In this document: positions 19,107 through 27,536 of the stretch, in pieces
How the letters are laid out: every line of letters starts with the position of its first letter
Numbering within the stretch: the first letter of the stretch is position 1
Source: Sphaerochaetaceae bacterium
Lineage (GTDB): Bacteria; Spirochaetota; Spirochaetia; Sphaerochaetales; Sphaerochaetaceae
DNA length: 35,617 bases
Direction: 5' to 3'
Assembly (NCBI GenBank): GCA_028691695.1
Contig: JAQUYU010000004.1
Coordinates: 13,343-48,959, forward strand
Translations under genes and position numbers: made by a program
The notes under the pieces: generated by a model
The model's database searches: none
Seen by the model: the letters and a program-made list of their open reading frames with translations, nothing else
Told to the model about the DNA's origin: nothing

Positions 19107-20464
19107 GTCGTGCTCCCTTTCCTTTCATCTTCTGCACGGGTCTTGAGCATAGCATGTGCGAACTTGATAGGAATCATTGAGATCACCACTTCAGCTTTCG
19201 TGCCGCCGCCTTCACGTTCGGAAAGCGTAACCGTGCCGCCGCGCGCTTTCAGAAACTGCCTGGTTATCGAAAGACCAATGCCGGATCCGTGTATCTTTGT
19301 CGTGAAGAACGGATCGAAGAACTTGCTCCTATCACCCTTTGGAAGCCCGTCGCCACGGTCGAGAACCGAAATCGAAAGCTGGCTCTTGCGGCGCTCGACG
19401 ATATCAACCTGGACCTGAGGATCACGGCCTGTGCAGCTTTCAGTGGCATTCTTAATCAGATTCTCGAACACAGACCTTGCACGATCGGGATCGAACTCAA
19501 TGTATGCCTCCTTGAGGCTTGAAGGCGTGAATTCAATCCTGTTCGGAAACAGATTCTTGATCCCTTCAAGAAAGCTTCGAACTTCAATCAGCGCAGGATC
19601 TCCAAGCGGGTTGCGCAGGAAATCGCTCACTTTATTGGTAAGCTGGGTAAGCCTCAGAATCTCCTGATCGATTACAGCAAGGTCGCTTCTGTACTCAGGA
19701 GGCAGCTCCTTCTTCAGCAGGGCAGTCTGGATGGTCATCGCCGAAAGCGGATTCTTTATTTCATGGGCAAGCGTCCTTGCAGCAGCTCCTAGGCTCACAA
19801 GGCTTTCCTGACGTGAAAGCATCTCCTTGTACTTGCGGTTGTTGTTGAAAAGCCTGATGAACACCAGAAAGACAAGAACAAGAGCTGCTAATGCGATTGC
19901 AGTGAGCAGCCAGATTCTTGTGACGGCCCGTGAATACGAGCTTCCATCCATCACGACATAGAGAATCTCCGGAAAATCAAGATCAGTGGAAAGCGAGCCG
20001 CTCTCATCGAGGACCAGAGCTCCGGCATCAAGGTCAATCGAAAGGCGTGCAAGCCTCATGTAACGAAGAACGCCTGTCTTGCGGTCAAAGCTGTAGATTC
20101 CATATGAGGCATCGCCATCCTGGGTGGAATTGAATTCCATGTTCCCATATGGAAGTGCATAAGGTACCGATCCGAGGTATCGATAAAGACGTCCAGTGCT
20201 GGAATAGATGCCGATTCCAATGACGCTTTCATCGCTCATGATCTGAGTGGCTTTGGTCGAATCCTGATTCTCCGACCATGCCATGTAAATCGAATTGAAA
20301 GAGCGCTCTGCTTCTGTCTTCATCAGAAGGCTCTCTTTCTCAACAGAAGAGAATCCGACGAAAAGAATCATCGCTGTGATCAGACAGAAGAGCAGTCCAA
20401 GCAGCACATACGCCACTATCTTGTCCTTGGAAGCAAAAAAATCAGCAAAGCTCTTTGTATTCAT
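19103..20464 (-). CDS. Membrane sensor histidine kinase
   Basis: Two TM segments, H-box LAHEIKNPLSAM, N-box FENLIKNATES, G-boxes DRGDGLP / GSGIGLSITRQ; ATGA overlap with the response regulator gene. Confidence 0.93.
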   Translation of the reverse strand: MNTKSFADFFASKDKIVAYVLLGLLFCLITAMILFVGFSSVEKESLLMKTEAERSFNSIYMAWSENQDSTKATQIMSDESVIGIGIYSSTGRLYRYLGSVPYALPYGNMEFNSTQDGDASYGIYSFDRKTGVLRYMRLARLSIDLDAGALVLDESGSLSTDLDFPEILYVVMDGSSYSRAVTRIWLLTAIALAALVLVFLVFIRLFNNNRKYKEMLSRQESLVSLGAAARTLAHEIKNPLSAMTIQTALLKKELPPEYRSDLAVIDQEILRLTQLTNKVSDFLRNPLGDPALIEVRSFLEGIKNLFPNRIEFTPSSLKEAYIEFDPDRARSVFENLIKNATESCTGRDPQVQVDIVERRKSQLSISVLDRGDGLPKGDRSKFFDPFFTTKIHGSGIGLSITRQFLKARGGTVTLSEREGGGTKAEVVISMIPIKFAHAMLKTRAEDERKGSTT

Positions 20465-20466
20465 CT

Positions 20467-21648
20467 CTATTCGTAGTTCAACGATTCAATAGGATCAAGC
20501 TTGGCTGCCTTCCTGGCTGGATACCATCCGAAGAACAAGCCGATGACCATTGAAAAGCCCACTGCAATAATATATGAAGAATACGAAATGTGCAACGTCC
20601 ATGAAACAAGGTTAGTCACTGCAACGCTTATTCCAGTGCCTAGGATTATTCCCAGGAAGCCACCAACAAGCGTAAGTGCAATCGCCTCGGTTATGAACTG
20701 TCCCATTATATCGGAATTGGTCGCCCCAAGAGCTTTGCGCACCCCGATTTCCCTGGTTCGCTCAGAGACGCTCACAAGCATTATATTCATGATTCCAATT
20801 CCGCCGACAACAAGCGAAATCGCCGCTATTGCCGCAAGGAAAGTGCTGAATGTCCCTGTTATGCTCTGAGCCATCTCGGCAAGAGTAGCTGGCGAAAACA
20901 GATTGTATGAATCGCTTCCAACAAGCGAATCAAGATAAGATGTGATCGAATCTCCGATGGCTATCGGATCCTCTCCATCGGCGGTCCTGACAACGTAGGT
21001 TCCAACCATGCTTACCTTTCGGAAACGCTGGGTGTATGTATTGTAAGGAACATAGACATAGTTATCGAACGCTACCGACAGCATGGCATCCTTGCTCTCC
21101 ATGACGCCAACCACCTGATAGCTCTTCGCCTGGGTTCGGAAGATGCTTATGTACTGTCCTACGGCATTGCCGTCAGGGAACAGCTCCTCTGCAACATCAG
21201 CTCCAAGAACGCAGACCTGACGCTTGAAGATATTATCCTCCTGCGAGAAGAATTCCCCGCTCTCGGCATCATAGTTCATGAGCTCAGCGTAGTTCGAAGG
21301 CACTCCTGCAAGCTGTGCAGTAGTCGTCTCCTGCTGATTCCTGAAATTGGCATTGCTCGTGTTCATGGGAAGCACGAAATCTATTCCGTTGATTTCGCTC
21401 TTCAGCGTCTCGCAGAACTGCTCATCGAACGTCTCAGAGCTCTTCTGTCCAGATACGGGGAAGATCGAGACCATCTCAAGCCCGCCTGCTGAAATGCTGT
21501 CAGTGATGCTCTCTGTAGCGCTGTTTCCAAGCGTCAGGATTGCCACTACGGCTCCGACGCCTATAATGATTCCCAGAAGAGACAGAAGCGTTCTCATCTT
21601 GTTGGCCTTCATCGAGGCAAATGCAAGCTTTGTATTCTCCCAGATCAT
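20467..21648 (-). CDS. MacB/FtsX-type ABC transporter permease
   Basis: MacB_PCD-like N-terminus (MRTLLSLLGIIIGVGAVVAIL), C-terminal FtsX TMs (SERTREIGVRKALGAT). ATG at 21648 with GGAG RBS. Confidence 0.93.
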   Translation of the reverse strand: MIWENTKLAFASMKANKMRTLLSLLGIIIGVGAVVAILTLGNSATESITDSISAGGLEMVSIFPVSGQKSSETFDEQFCETLKSEINGIDFVLPMNTSNANFRNQQETTTAQLAGVPSNYAELMNYDAESGEFFSQEDNIFKRQVCVLGADVAEELFPDGNAVGQYISIFRTQAKSYQVVGVMESKDAMLSVAFDNYVYVPYNTYTQRFRKVSMVGTYVVRTADGEDPIAIGDSITSYLDSLVGSDSYNLFSPATLAEMAQSITGTFSTFLAAIAAISLVVGGIGIMNIMLVSVSERTREIGVRKALGATNSDIMGQFITEAIALTLVGGFLGIILGTGISVAVTNLVSWTLHISYSSYIIAVGFSMVIGLFFGWYPARKAAKLDPIESLNYE

Positions 21649-21649
21649 A

Positions 21650-22327
21650 TCACTTCTCCAATTTCCCATCACGGATCAGAATCTGACGGGAACAAGCCAT
21701 TCCAAGCTCTCTGTTATGGGTGACGAGCACTATGGTCCTGCCCTCAGAGTTGAGCTGCTCAAACAGTTCCATTATCTGATTGCCTGTCTTCGTATCAAGC
21801 GCTCCTGTCGGCTCGTCCGCAAGGATCAGCGAAGGATTGTTCACCAGAGCCCTGGCTATTGCCACTCTCTGCTTCTGCCCGCCGGAAAGCTCATTTGGCT
21901 TGTGCTTCATCCTGTCTGCAAGCCCCACGCGCTCCAGAGCCTCAGTGGCAAGTTCACGCCGCTCTTTTGGACTGACTCTTGCATAAAGCAGCGGAGTCAT
22001 GACGTTCTCAAGGGCATTGAGCTTTCCCAGCAGGTTGAACTGCTGGAACACGAAGCCTATCTTCTCGTTTCTGAGGTATGCAAGATCCCGTTCTGAGAAA
22101 TCACTGGTGTCAGTGCCATCGATTTTAAGAATCCCGCTTGTCGGCCGGTCAAGACACCCGATCAAGTTCATCAGAGTGGACTTGCCAGAACCTGACGGAC
22201 CCATGATCGAGACGAACTCGCCTTTCCTGATGTCCACATCCACACCATCGAGCGCTTTTACCAGATAATCGCCCACTATGTAGTACTTGCGGACATCAAC
22301 TGCTTCAATTACCGAATCAGATGCCAT
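21650..22327 (-). CDS. MacB/LolD-type ABC transporter ATP-binding protein
   Basis: GPSGSGKSTLMN, LSGGQKQRVAIARAL, ILADEPTGALD. Confidence 0.95.
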   Translation of the reverse strand: MASDSVIEAVDVRKYYIVGDYLVKALDGVDVDIRKGEFVSIMGPSGSGKSTLMNLIGCLDRPTSGILKIDGTDTSDFSERDLAYLRNEKIGFVFQQFNLLGKLNALENVMTPLLYARVSPKERRELATEALERVGLADRMKHKPNELSGGQKQRVAIARALVNNPSLILADEPTGALDTKTGNQIMELFEQLNSEGRTIVLVTHNRELGMACSRQILIRDGKLEK

Positions 22328-22332
22328 TGGAT

Positions 22333-23484
22333 TTACCTCTGAGGCGGTTCTCCGCCGCCACCGCCTGGACCGCCGCCGGTATCGGAACCGCTGCTCATGC
22401 TCATCATCATCGAGGACGCTGCGTTAGTTGAAGCAGTGGTCTGCATCATCACAGTATCGCCATCAGCAATATCCCCAGAGAGAACTTGATAATACCCTTC
22501 TCCAAGGTACTTCACCGAAACCTCAACAGACTGAGTCGTTCCATCTGAAAGCTTCTTCTGGACGGTTGATACGCCTCTGGTCGTCTTGACTGCATTCTGA
22601 GGCACGAGGAGCATTGATTGAGGCTCCTGAACATCTATCACCCCTTCGAACGAGAACCCAGGCTTGAAAGCCTCTGGGAAGTCCTCGAAAAGGATCTCGA
22701 CATCCATTACTCCGATTCCAGAGCTTGTGTACCTTCCTACCATAGGAATGTATGACACTGTCGCCGTCATCGTCTTGCCGGGAACGCTGTCCGATGTCAC
22801 AGTGGCAGTCATTCCAACCTTGATGTTCTGAATATCAATCTCGTCGATCTCGACAGTTGCCTTCAGCTTGCTGTTGTCAATGATTGTAATGACAGAGCTT
22901 CCAGCCTCAAAGTAATCGTTCTCATCGACATTCACCGATGTCACGACTCCGTCGAAGTTCGCATATAGCTTGGTGTTCTCAAGAGCTTTCGTCTGGCTTT
23001 TCAGCTTCATTTCAAGCAACTTGAGCTGGCTGGCATTGCCATCGATCTTCGCAGCTTCGATGTCGTTTGTCGTGGATTCTATTGCATACTGGGCATCGCT
23101 GTCATCCAAAGTGGCAAGAAGCTGTCCTTTCGTGACCTTGTCGCCTTCAGATACAAGAACGGAAGTCACGGTTCCAGAGGACCTGAATTTCACCGACTGG
23201 GTGTCGTAAGCCTCGACCGAGCCGGAAATATCAACGGCAACCGAGTACTCTCGCTGTTCCACCTTGCCCTCTACGGTCTTCGTCACTGCTGGTGCCGCCG
23301 GCTCTTGCCATGGCAGCCTTAAGTTGACCTTGTAGAAATTGTACAGGTACACTCCGAATCCGATTATTGCAAGCACGATCACCCAGATGATGATCGAGCG
23401 GATTCTTCTCTTGGTCTCACGTTTCCTTCGATCCTGACGAATCTTGTCTTCCGTTGAAAGTACAGGTTTCGGATTATTTTCCAT
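22333..23484 (-). CDS. MacA/HlyD-type periplasmic adaptor subunit
   Basis: N-terminal TM, barrel-sandwich/lipoyl motifs (GTVTSVLVSEGDKVTKGQLLATLDDSD, ANFDGVVTSVNVDENDYFEAGS). Confidence 0.92.
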   Translation of the reverse strand: MENNPKPVLSTEDKIRQDRRKRETKRRIRSIIIWVIVLAIIGFGVYLYNFYKVNLRLPWQEPAAPAVTKTVEGKVEQREYSVAVDISGSVEAYDTQSVKFRSSGTVTSVLVSEGDKVTKGQLLATLDDSDAQYAIESTTNDIEAAKIDGNASQLKLLEMKLKSQTKALENTKLYANFDGVVTSVNVDENDYFEAGSSVITIIDNSKLKATVEIDEIDIQNIKVGMTATVTSDSVPGKTMTATVSYIPMVGRYTSSGIGVMDVEILFEDFPEAFKPGFSFEGVIDVQEPQSMLLVPQNAVKTTRGVSTVQKKLSDGTTQSVEVSVKYLGEGYYQVLSGDIADGDTVMMQTTASTNAASSMMMSMSSGSDTGGGPGGGGGEPPQR

Positions 23485-23495
23485 ATTCGTTCTCC

Positions 23496-24908
23496 TTAAA
23501 GCTGAAGAAGCGCAATCTTCTTGTTAAGCGATATTGCATCAAGATAATAGCATTCAAGTGCAGTCTCGGCTTTCTTCTGTGAAAAAACCGCATCATCGAC
23601 ATCGGTCTGGCTTGCAAGCCCAAGATCCAGCTTGGCCTGCTCGGTCTGGACAAGCTTCTCGGCATAGTCGACATCAGCCTGGGCTTTCTTGATATCCCCT
23701 TCAAGAACCCGGATTGAAGACCTCATGTCCACGGCATCGTCCAGATAGCCGGAAAGCTCATTCTCCCAGTCAAGCTGTGCAGTGAGCTTGTCATATTCAA
23801 GCTCCTTGATCTCAATCTGGTCTGTTTCATCGGTATTTGACGGGACGTACTTGCCGGACAGAGTCACGCTCGGACTGAAAGTCGAGCTGCTTATGTTCCA
23901 TCCCAGATCCACAGACCCGCTTGCCGTCCAGCCATTGCTTGTTGAATACTTCACCCCGGCCGAAGCAGCCAGCGAATCAGAAGACCCAGTGCCCATCCCG
24001 ACATTGCCTGAAAGCGAAGCCAGCGCATCAAGCGTCTTGGCTGTTTCAGTCTTGTTCCTGTATGCTTCCAGAGCCAGCTGGTATTTGTACCAAGCCAGCT
24101 TCACCGAGGAATTCCCATCTTCCAATGATTCAAAATCCACAATCTGCGTCTCGCTGATCTCAGGCCTGACATATTCAATTCCGTATTTGGTCTTGAAGTT
24201 CGCCTTTGCTATGTCAAGCTTGTCCTGAAGATTCTCAAGGGCAATCGTCTGCGAATCAATAGCATTCTGGAGGTTGGAATACTTTGAAGTTCCCTCTGTG
24301 ACAGTCTTGAGCGCAACTGCCTTGTCAAGCTGCTTCTGTGAATCATCGAGGGATCTCTGCGCACTTTCTATGTTGATTTCCTGGTTGATAAGAGCTTTGA
24401 GGGCATCAATGAAATTCATCTGGAACTCAAGCAGGCTTGTCTGGTAGGAAGTCTCGATTGAAAGCAGCTGCCGTGCCATCGTAATGTCGTCCACATCGTA
24501 TACGTATCCCAGGTCAAACTCCCATACCAAGCCGGCATTGGGCGAGATGCTGCCGGACGTGCTGGAATTCTTCACAAGAAGCGAGGTATCAAGCCCAAGC
24601 GAATAAGTGATTCCGCTGTCCGTTTCAGGAAACTTCAATGTGAAGCCAGGATTATAGCTCAGTACAGATTCCTCTGTCGGCTGATACTTCATGGTTCCTA
24701 GATCCACAGTCCATGCCATCCCGTCCTGGGCATCAATCTTGCTTACAGAAAGAAGGCTGTTCTCCCTGTTGATCTCATATCGCTTCACCTGAGTGCTTGA
24801 GCTTTGAGCCTCAGCCATAAGTTCTTCAGCAGTTCCTGCATAAAGCGAGAAGAAAGAAGCGGCAAGGACTGTTATCAAAGTACAGGCAATTCTGATTTTT
24901 CTGTTCAT
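23496..24908 (-). CDS. TolC-like outer-membrane efflux protein
   Basis: Signal peptide, long helices (QLDKAVALKTVTEGTSKYSNLQNAI...; AEKLVQTEQAKLDLGLASQTDVDDAV). ATG at 24908 after GAGGAA RBS. Confidence 0.85.
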   Translation of the reverse strand: MNRKIRIACTLITVLAASFFSLYAGTAEELMAEAQSSSTQVKRYEINRENSLLSVSKIDAQDGMAWTVDLGTMKYQPTEESVLSYNPGFTLKFPETDSGITYSLGLDTSLLVKNSSTSGSISPNAGLVWEFDLGYVYDVDDITMARQLLSIETSYQTSLLEFQMNFIDALKALINQEINIESAQRSLDDSQKQLDKAVALKTVTEGTSKYSNLQNAIDSQTIALENLQDKLDIAKANFKTKYGIEYVRPEISETQIVDFESLEDGNSSVKLAWYKYQLALEAYRNKTETAKTLDALASLSGNVGMGTGSSDSLAASAGVKYSTSNGWTASGSVDLGWNISSSTFSPSVTLSGKYVPSNTDETDQIEIKELEYDKLTAQLDWENELSGYLDDAVDMRSSIRVLEGDIKKAQADVDYAEKLVQTEQAKLDLGLASQTDVDDAVFSQKKAETALECYYLDAISLNKKIALLQL

Positions 24909-25000
24909 CTGTTTCCTCAACATATCGAAAAATAAAGCTTTATCAGCAAGTAATCAACAACCGCTGGTCAATTGCTCCATAAAAGTCCGTGTTTCTACAT

Positions 25001-25024
25001 AATCGGATTATTCATCTTCCGATT
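25001..25024. promoter_or_regulatory. Inverted repeat AATCGGA-N10-TCCGATT upstream of the efflux operon
   Basis: Perfect 7-bp arms, no U tract following; intergenic between feoB end and tolC-like start. Confidence 0.4.
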
Positions 25025-25089
25025 GCAGCACATAGAACTTTGACGTAGGAAACTTAAATGAGCTTTAAATCGATTCAATCTCCACGTTT

Positions 25090-27102
25090 TTACACAAAGA
25101 ACAGAAGCGCAGCCCTATAGACCAGCAAGGCAATCACCCAAGCCACTGTGCACTGAAACAGAATCATCAGCAATGTCTGATGAAGATTTCCGAGTTCTCT
25201 CCTGATAGCCGCAATTGCAGCCACGCATGGCGAATACAGCAAGGTGAACGTCAGAAACGACAGCGCAGAAGCCGGCGTGAAAAGCGCTGACAAAGCAACT
25301 GTCAATCCTGCAGTGGATGTATCAAGAAGCACGCCAAGAGTGCTCACCACTGCTTCCTTTGCGGTGAACCCTGTGATAAGCGCAGTAGTAATCCTCCAGT
25401 CAGTGAAGCCAAGCGGCTTGAATATCGGTGAAAAGACCCTTCCAAGCGCAGCCAGAAGGCTAGTGCTGTTGTCCATCACCACATTGAGCCTTGTGTCGAA
25501 TGTCTGCAGGAACCAGATGATCACAGTGGCGACAAGAATGACCGAAAAAGCCCTTTCGATGAAATCCTTCGCCTTCTCCCACATCAGGATCACAACAGAC
25601 TTGACCGAAGGCAGCCTGTAGTTCGGAAGCTCCATCACGAACGGCATTGAATTGCCCTTGAACAGCGTCTTCTTCCCTATAAGCGCAACAACAATCCCTA
25701 TTAGAATTCCCATGACGTACAGTCCGATCATCACCAGCGCCCTGTATCGCTGGAAGAATGCAGCTGTGAACACAGCATAGATAGGAACCTTCGCCGAGCA
25801 GCTTACGAACGGCACTAGCAGCATCGTCATCTTGCGGTCCCTCTCCGAGGAAAGAGTCCTCGTGGCCATGATTGCCGGAACGCTGCAGCCGAATCCGAGA
25901 AGCATCGGTACTATGCTCCGTCCGGACAATCCTATCTTCCTCAGCAGCCTGTCCATTACGAATGCTATTCTTGCCATGTACCCTGAATCCTCAAGAATCG
26001 ACAGGCAAAGGAAGAGAACAAGTATCACAGGCAGGAAGCTAAGCACGCTTCCGATTCCTGCAAATATTCCATCTATCACCAGGCTCTGCACCACTGGGTT
26101 GAGCTGATAAGCCGTCAGCCACCCATCTACCACCCCAGTGAACCAGTCTATCGCCTGAGCAAGCAGATCTGAAAGATTCTGTCCGACAAGATCGAATGTC
26201 AGATAGAACACCAGCAGCATTATTCCAAGGAATACAGGTATTCCCCAGTACTTGCTTGTCAGCACCTTGTCGATGCGCACGCTCTTCCTGCGCTGGATGC
26301 TTTCCGCCGGCTTCTTCACCGCTTCCTTGACAACCGTCTCTATGAAGTCGTACCTCATCGAAGCAATCGCCTCATTGCGGTCCATCTGGCTGTCAGTCTC
26401 CATCTCAAGAACGCTGTGCTCGATCAGATCATGCTCGTTCTCTGATATTGCAAGCAGCTTCTCAATCTGAGCATCGCCTTCCACGAGCTTTGTCGCCGCG
26501 AACCTCGGTGATATATGGCATCTTGCCGCATGGTCTTCGATTACATGGGAAACCGCATGGATGCATCTATGCACCGGTCCCGGTCCGCAGAAGTCAAGCT
26601 TCGCGGGAAGAATTCCATCATGCGCGACCTTGATCGCCTGCTCGACAAGTTCTTCTGTTCCCTGATTCTTCACTGCACTGATCGGGATGACCGGCACTCC
26701 GAGCATGTCGCTCATCTTCTCCGAATCCACGCTGCCGCCGTTGAGGACCACTTCATCCATCATGTTAAGTGCAACCACCATCGGAATGCGCATGACAAGC
26801 AGCTGCAGTGTCAGATAAAGATTCCTCTCAATATTCGTCGCATCAACGATGTTGATTATTCCATCGGGCTTTCCATTGATGATGAAATCCCTGGTAATGA
26901 TTTCTTCGTTTGTGAATGGCCTGAGCGAGTATATTCCAGGAAGATCCACTATGGTGCAGTCCTCATGCCCTTTGATCACTCCTGACTTCTGATCGACCGT
27001 CACGCCAGGGAAGTTCCCGACATGCTGATTCGCTCCGGTAAGCTGATTGAACAGCGTCGTCTTTCCGCAATTCTGGTTTCCTGCAAGCGCAAAATTCATC
27101 AC
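25090..27102 (-). CDS. feoB: Ferrous iron transporter FeoB
   Basis: G-protein motifs (GNQNCGKTTLFNQLTG, VDLPGIYSL, ALNMMDE) followed by multi-TM Gate/FeoB_C regions (GFGCSVPAIMATRTL). Confidence 0.96.
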   Translation of the reverse strand: MMNFALAGNQNCGKTTLFNQLTGANQHVGNFPGVTVDQKSGVIKGHEDCTIVDLPGIYSLRPFTNEEIITRDFIINGKPDGIINIVDATNIERNLYLTLQLLVMRIPMVVALNMMDEVVLNGGSVDSEKMSDMLGVPVIPISAVKNQGTEELVEQAIKVAHDGILPAKLDFCGPGPVHRCIHAVSHVIEDHAARCHISPRFAATKLVEGDAQIEKLLAISENEHDLIEHSVLEMETDSQMDRNEAIASMRYDFIETVVKEAVKKPAESIQRRKSVRIDKVLTSKYWGIPVFLGIMLLVFYLTFDLVGQNLSDLLAQAIDWFTGVVDGWLTAYQLNPVVQSLVIDGIFAGIGSVLSFLPVILVLFLCLSILEDSGYMARIAFVMDRLLRKIGLSGRSIVPMLLGFGCSVPAIMATRTLSSERDRKMTMLLVPFVSCSAKVPIYAVFTAAFFQRYRALVMIGLYVMGILIGIVVALIGKKTLFKGNSMPFVMELPNYRLPSVKSVVILMWEKAKDFIERAFSVILVATVIIWFLQTFDTRLNVVMDNSTSLLAALGRVFSPIFKPLGFTDWRITTALITGFTAKEAVVSTLGVLLDTSTAGLTVALSALFTPASALSFLTFTLLYSPCVAAIAAIRRELGNLHQTLLMILFQCTVAWVIALLVYRAALLFFV

Positions 27103-27323
27103 TGAACCTCCACTTCAATTTCACTGACGTCTTCCTTCCTCAGCGTCAGAGCATATCCTCTGACCTTGAGTTCTATAGGATCGCCCATTGGAGCAGTCTT
27201 CACGATAATGACCTTTGTTCTTGGAAGCAGTCCCATATCGAGCAGTCTCAGTCTGAATTCATCTTTTCCGCCTACTTTGGTGATTACCGCTTCCTTGCCT
27301 ACTGGCAGCTCGCTTAGTTTCAT
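27099..27323 (-). CDS. feoA: FeoA family protein
   Basis: 74-aa SH3-like FeoA (MKLSELPVGKEAVITKV...LRLLDMGLLPRTKV...LRKEDVSEIEV); ATGA overlap with feoB. Confidence 0.93.
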   Translation of the reverse strand: MKLSELPVGKEAVITKVGGKDEFRLRLLDMGLLPRTKVIIVKTAPMGDPIELKVRGYALTLRKEDVSEIEVEVQ

Positions 27324-27333
27324 TCTGTTCTCC

Positions 27334-27358
27334 TAGGTTAGCTATGACTAACTACCTA
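27334..27358 (-). promoter_or_regulatory. DtxR-like dyad operator in the feoA leader
   Basis: TAGGTTAG-CTATGA-CTAACTACCTA; resembles DtxR/IdeR box halves (TTAGGTTAG...CTAACCTAA); additional CTAAC at 27368-27372. Confidence 0.5.
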
Positions 27359-27365
27359 TACAAGA

Positions 27366-27394
27366 AACTAACACATCAAACCGCCCGATGTCAA
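27366..27394 (-). promoter_or_regulatory. Candidate feoAB promoter (TTGACA-N17-TTAGTT)
   Basis: Minus-strand -35 TTGACA (27394-27389), 17-bp spacer, weak -10 TTAGTT (27371-27366). Confidence 0.4.
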
Positions 27395-27440
27395 CAAATC
27401 AAGAATGATTTTCTGCCATAGTCGCCCACGGGTTGCCCTC

Positions 27441-27469
27441 TTGCAATATTCTTATTATAGTGCTATTAT
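27441..27469 (+). promoter_or_regulatory. Candidate promoter for the CDF-family gene (TTGCAA-N17-TATTAT)
   Basis: -35 TTGCAA 27441-27446 and -10 TATTAT 27464-27469 with 17-bp spacing. Confidence 0.4.
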
Positions 27470-27536
27470 ATAGAAACTAGGGGTTTTTAAATAAACTAAG
27501 CGCACCGTTTATTGCGCCAAGGAATTCTTTCTCATT

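Noticed and set aside
21347-22096. 249-aa plus-strand ORF
   Set aside because: Antisense to the MacB permease/ATPase genes; low-complexity, no recognisable motifs.
24909-25000. Sigma-54 promoter upstream of the tolC-like gene
   Set aside because: Looked for GG-N10-GC on the minus strand; the nearest candidates have spacing 11-13 or lack the -24 GG.
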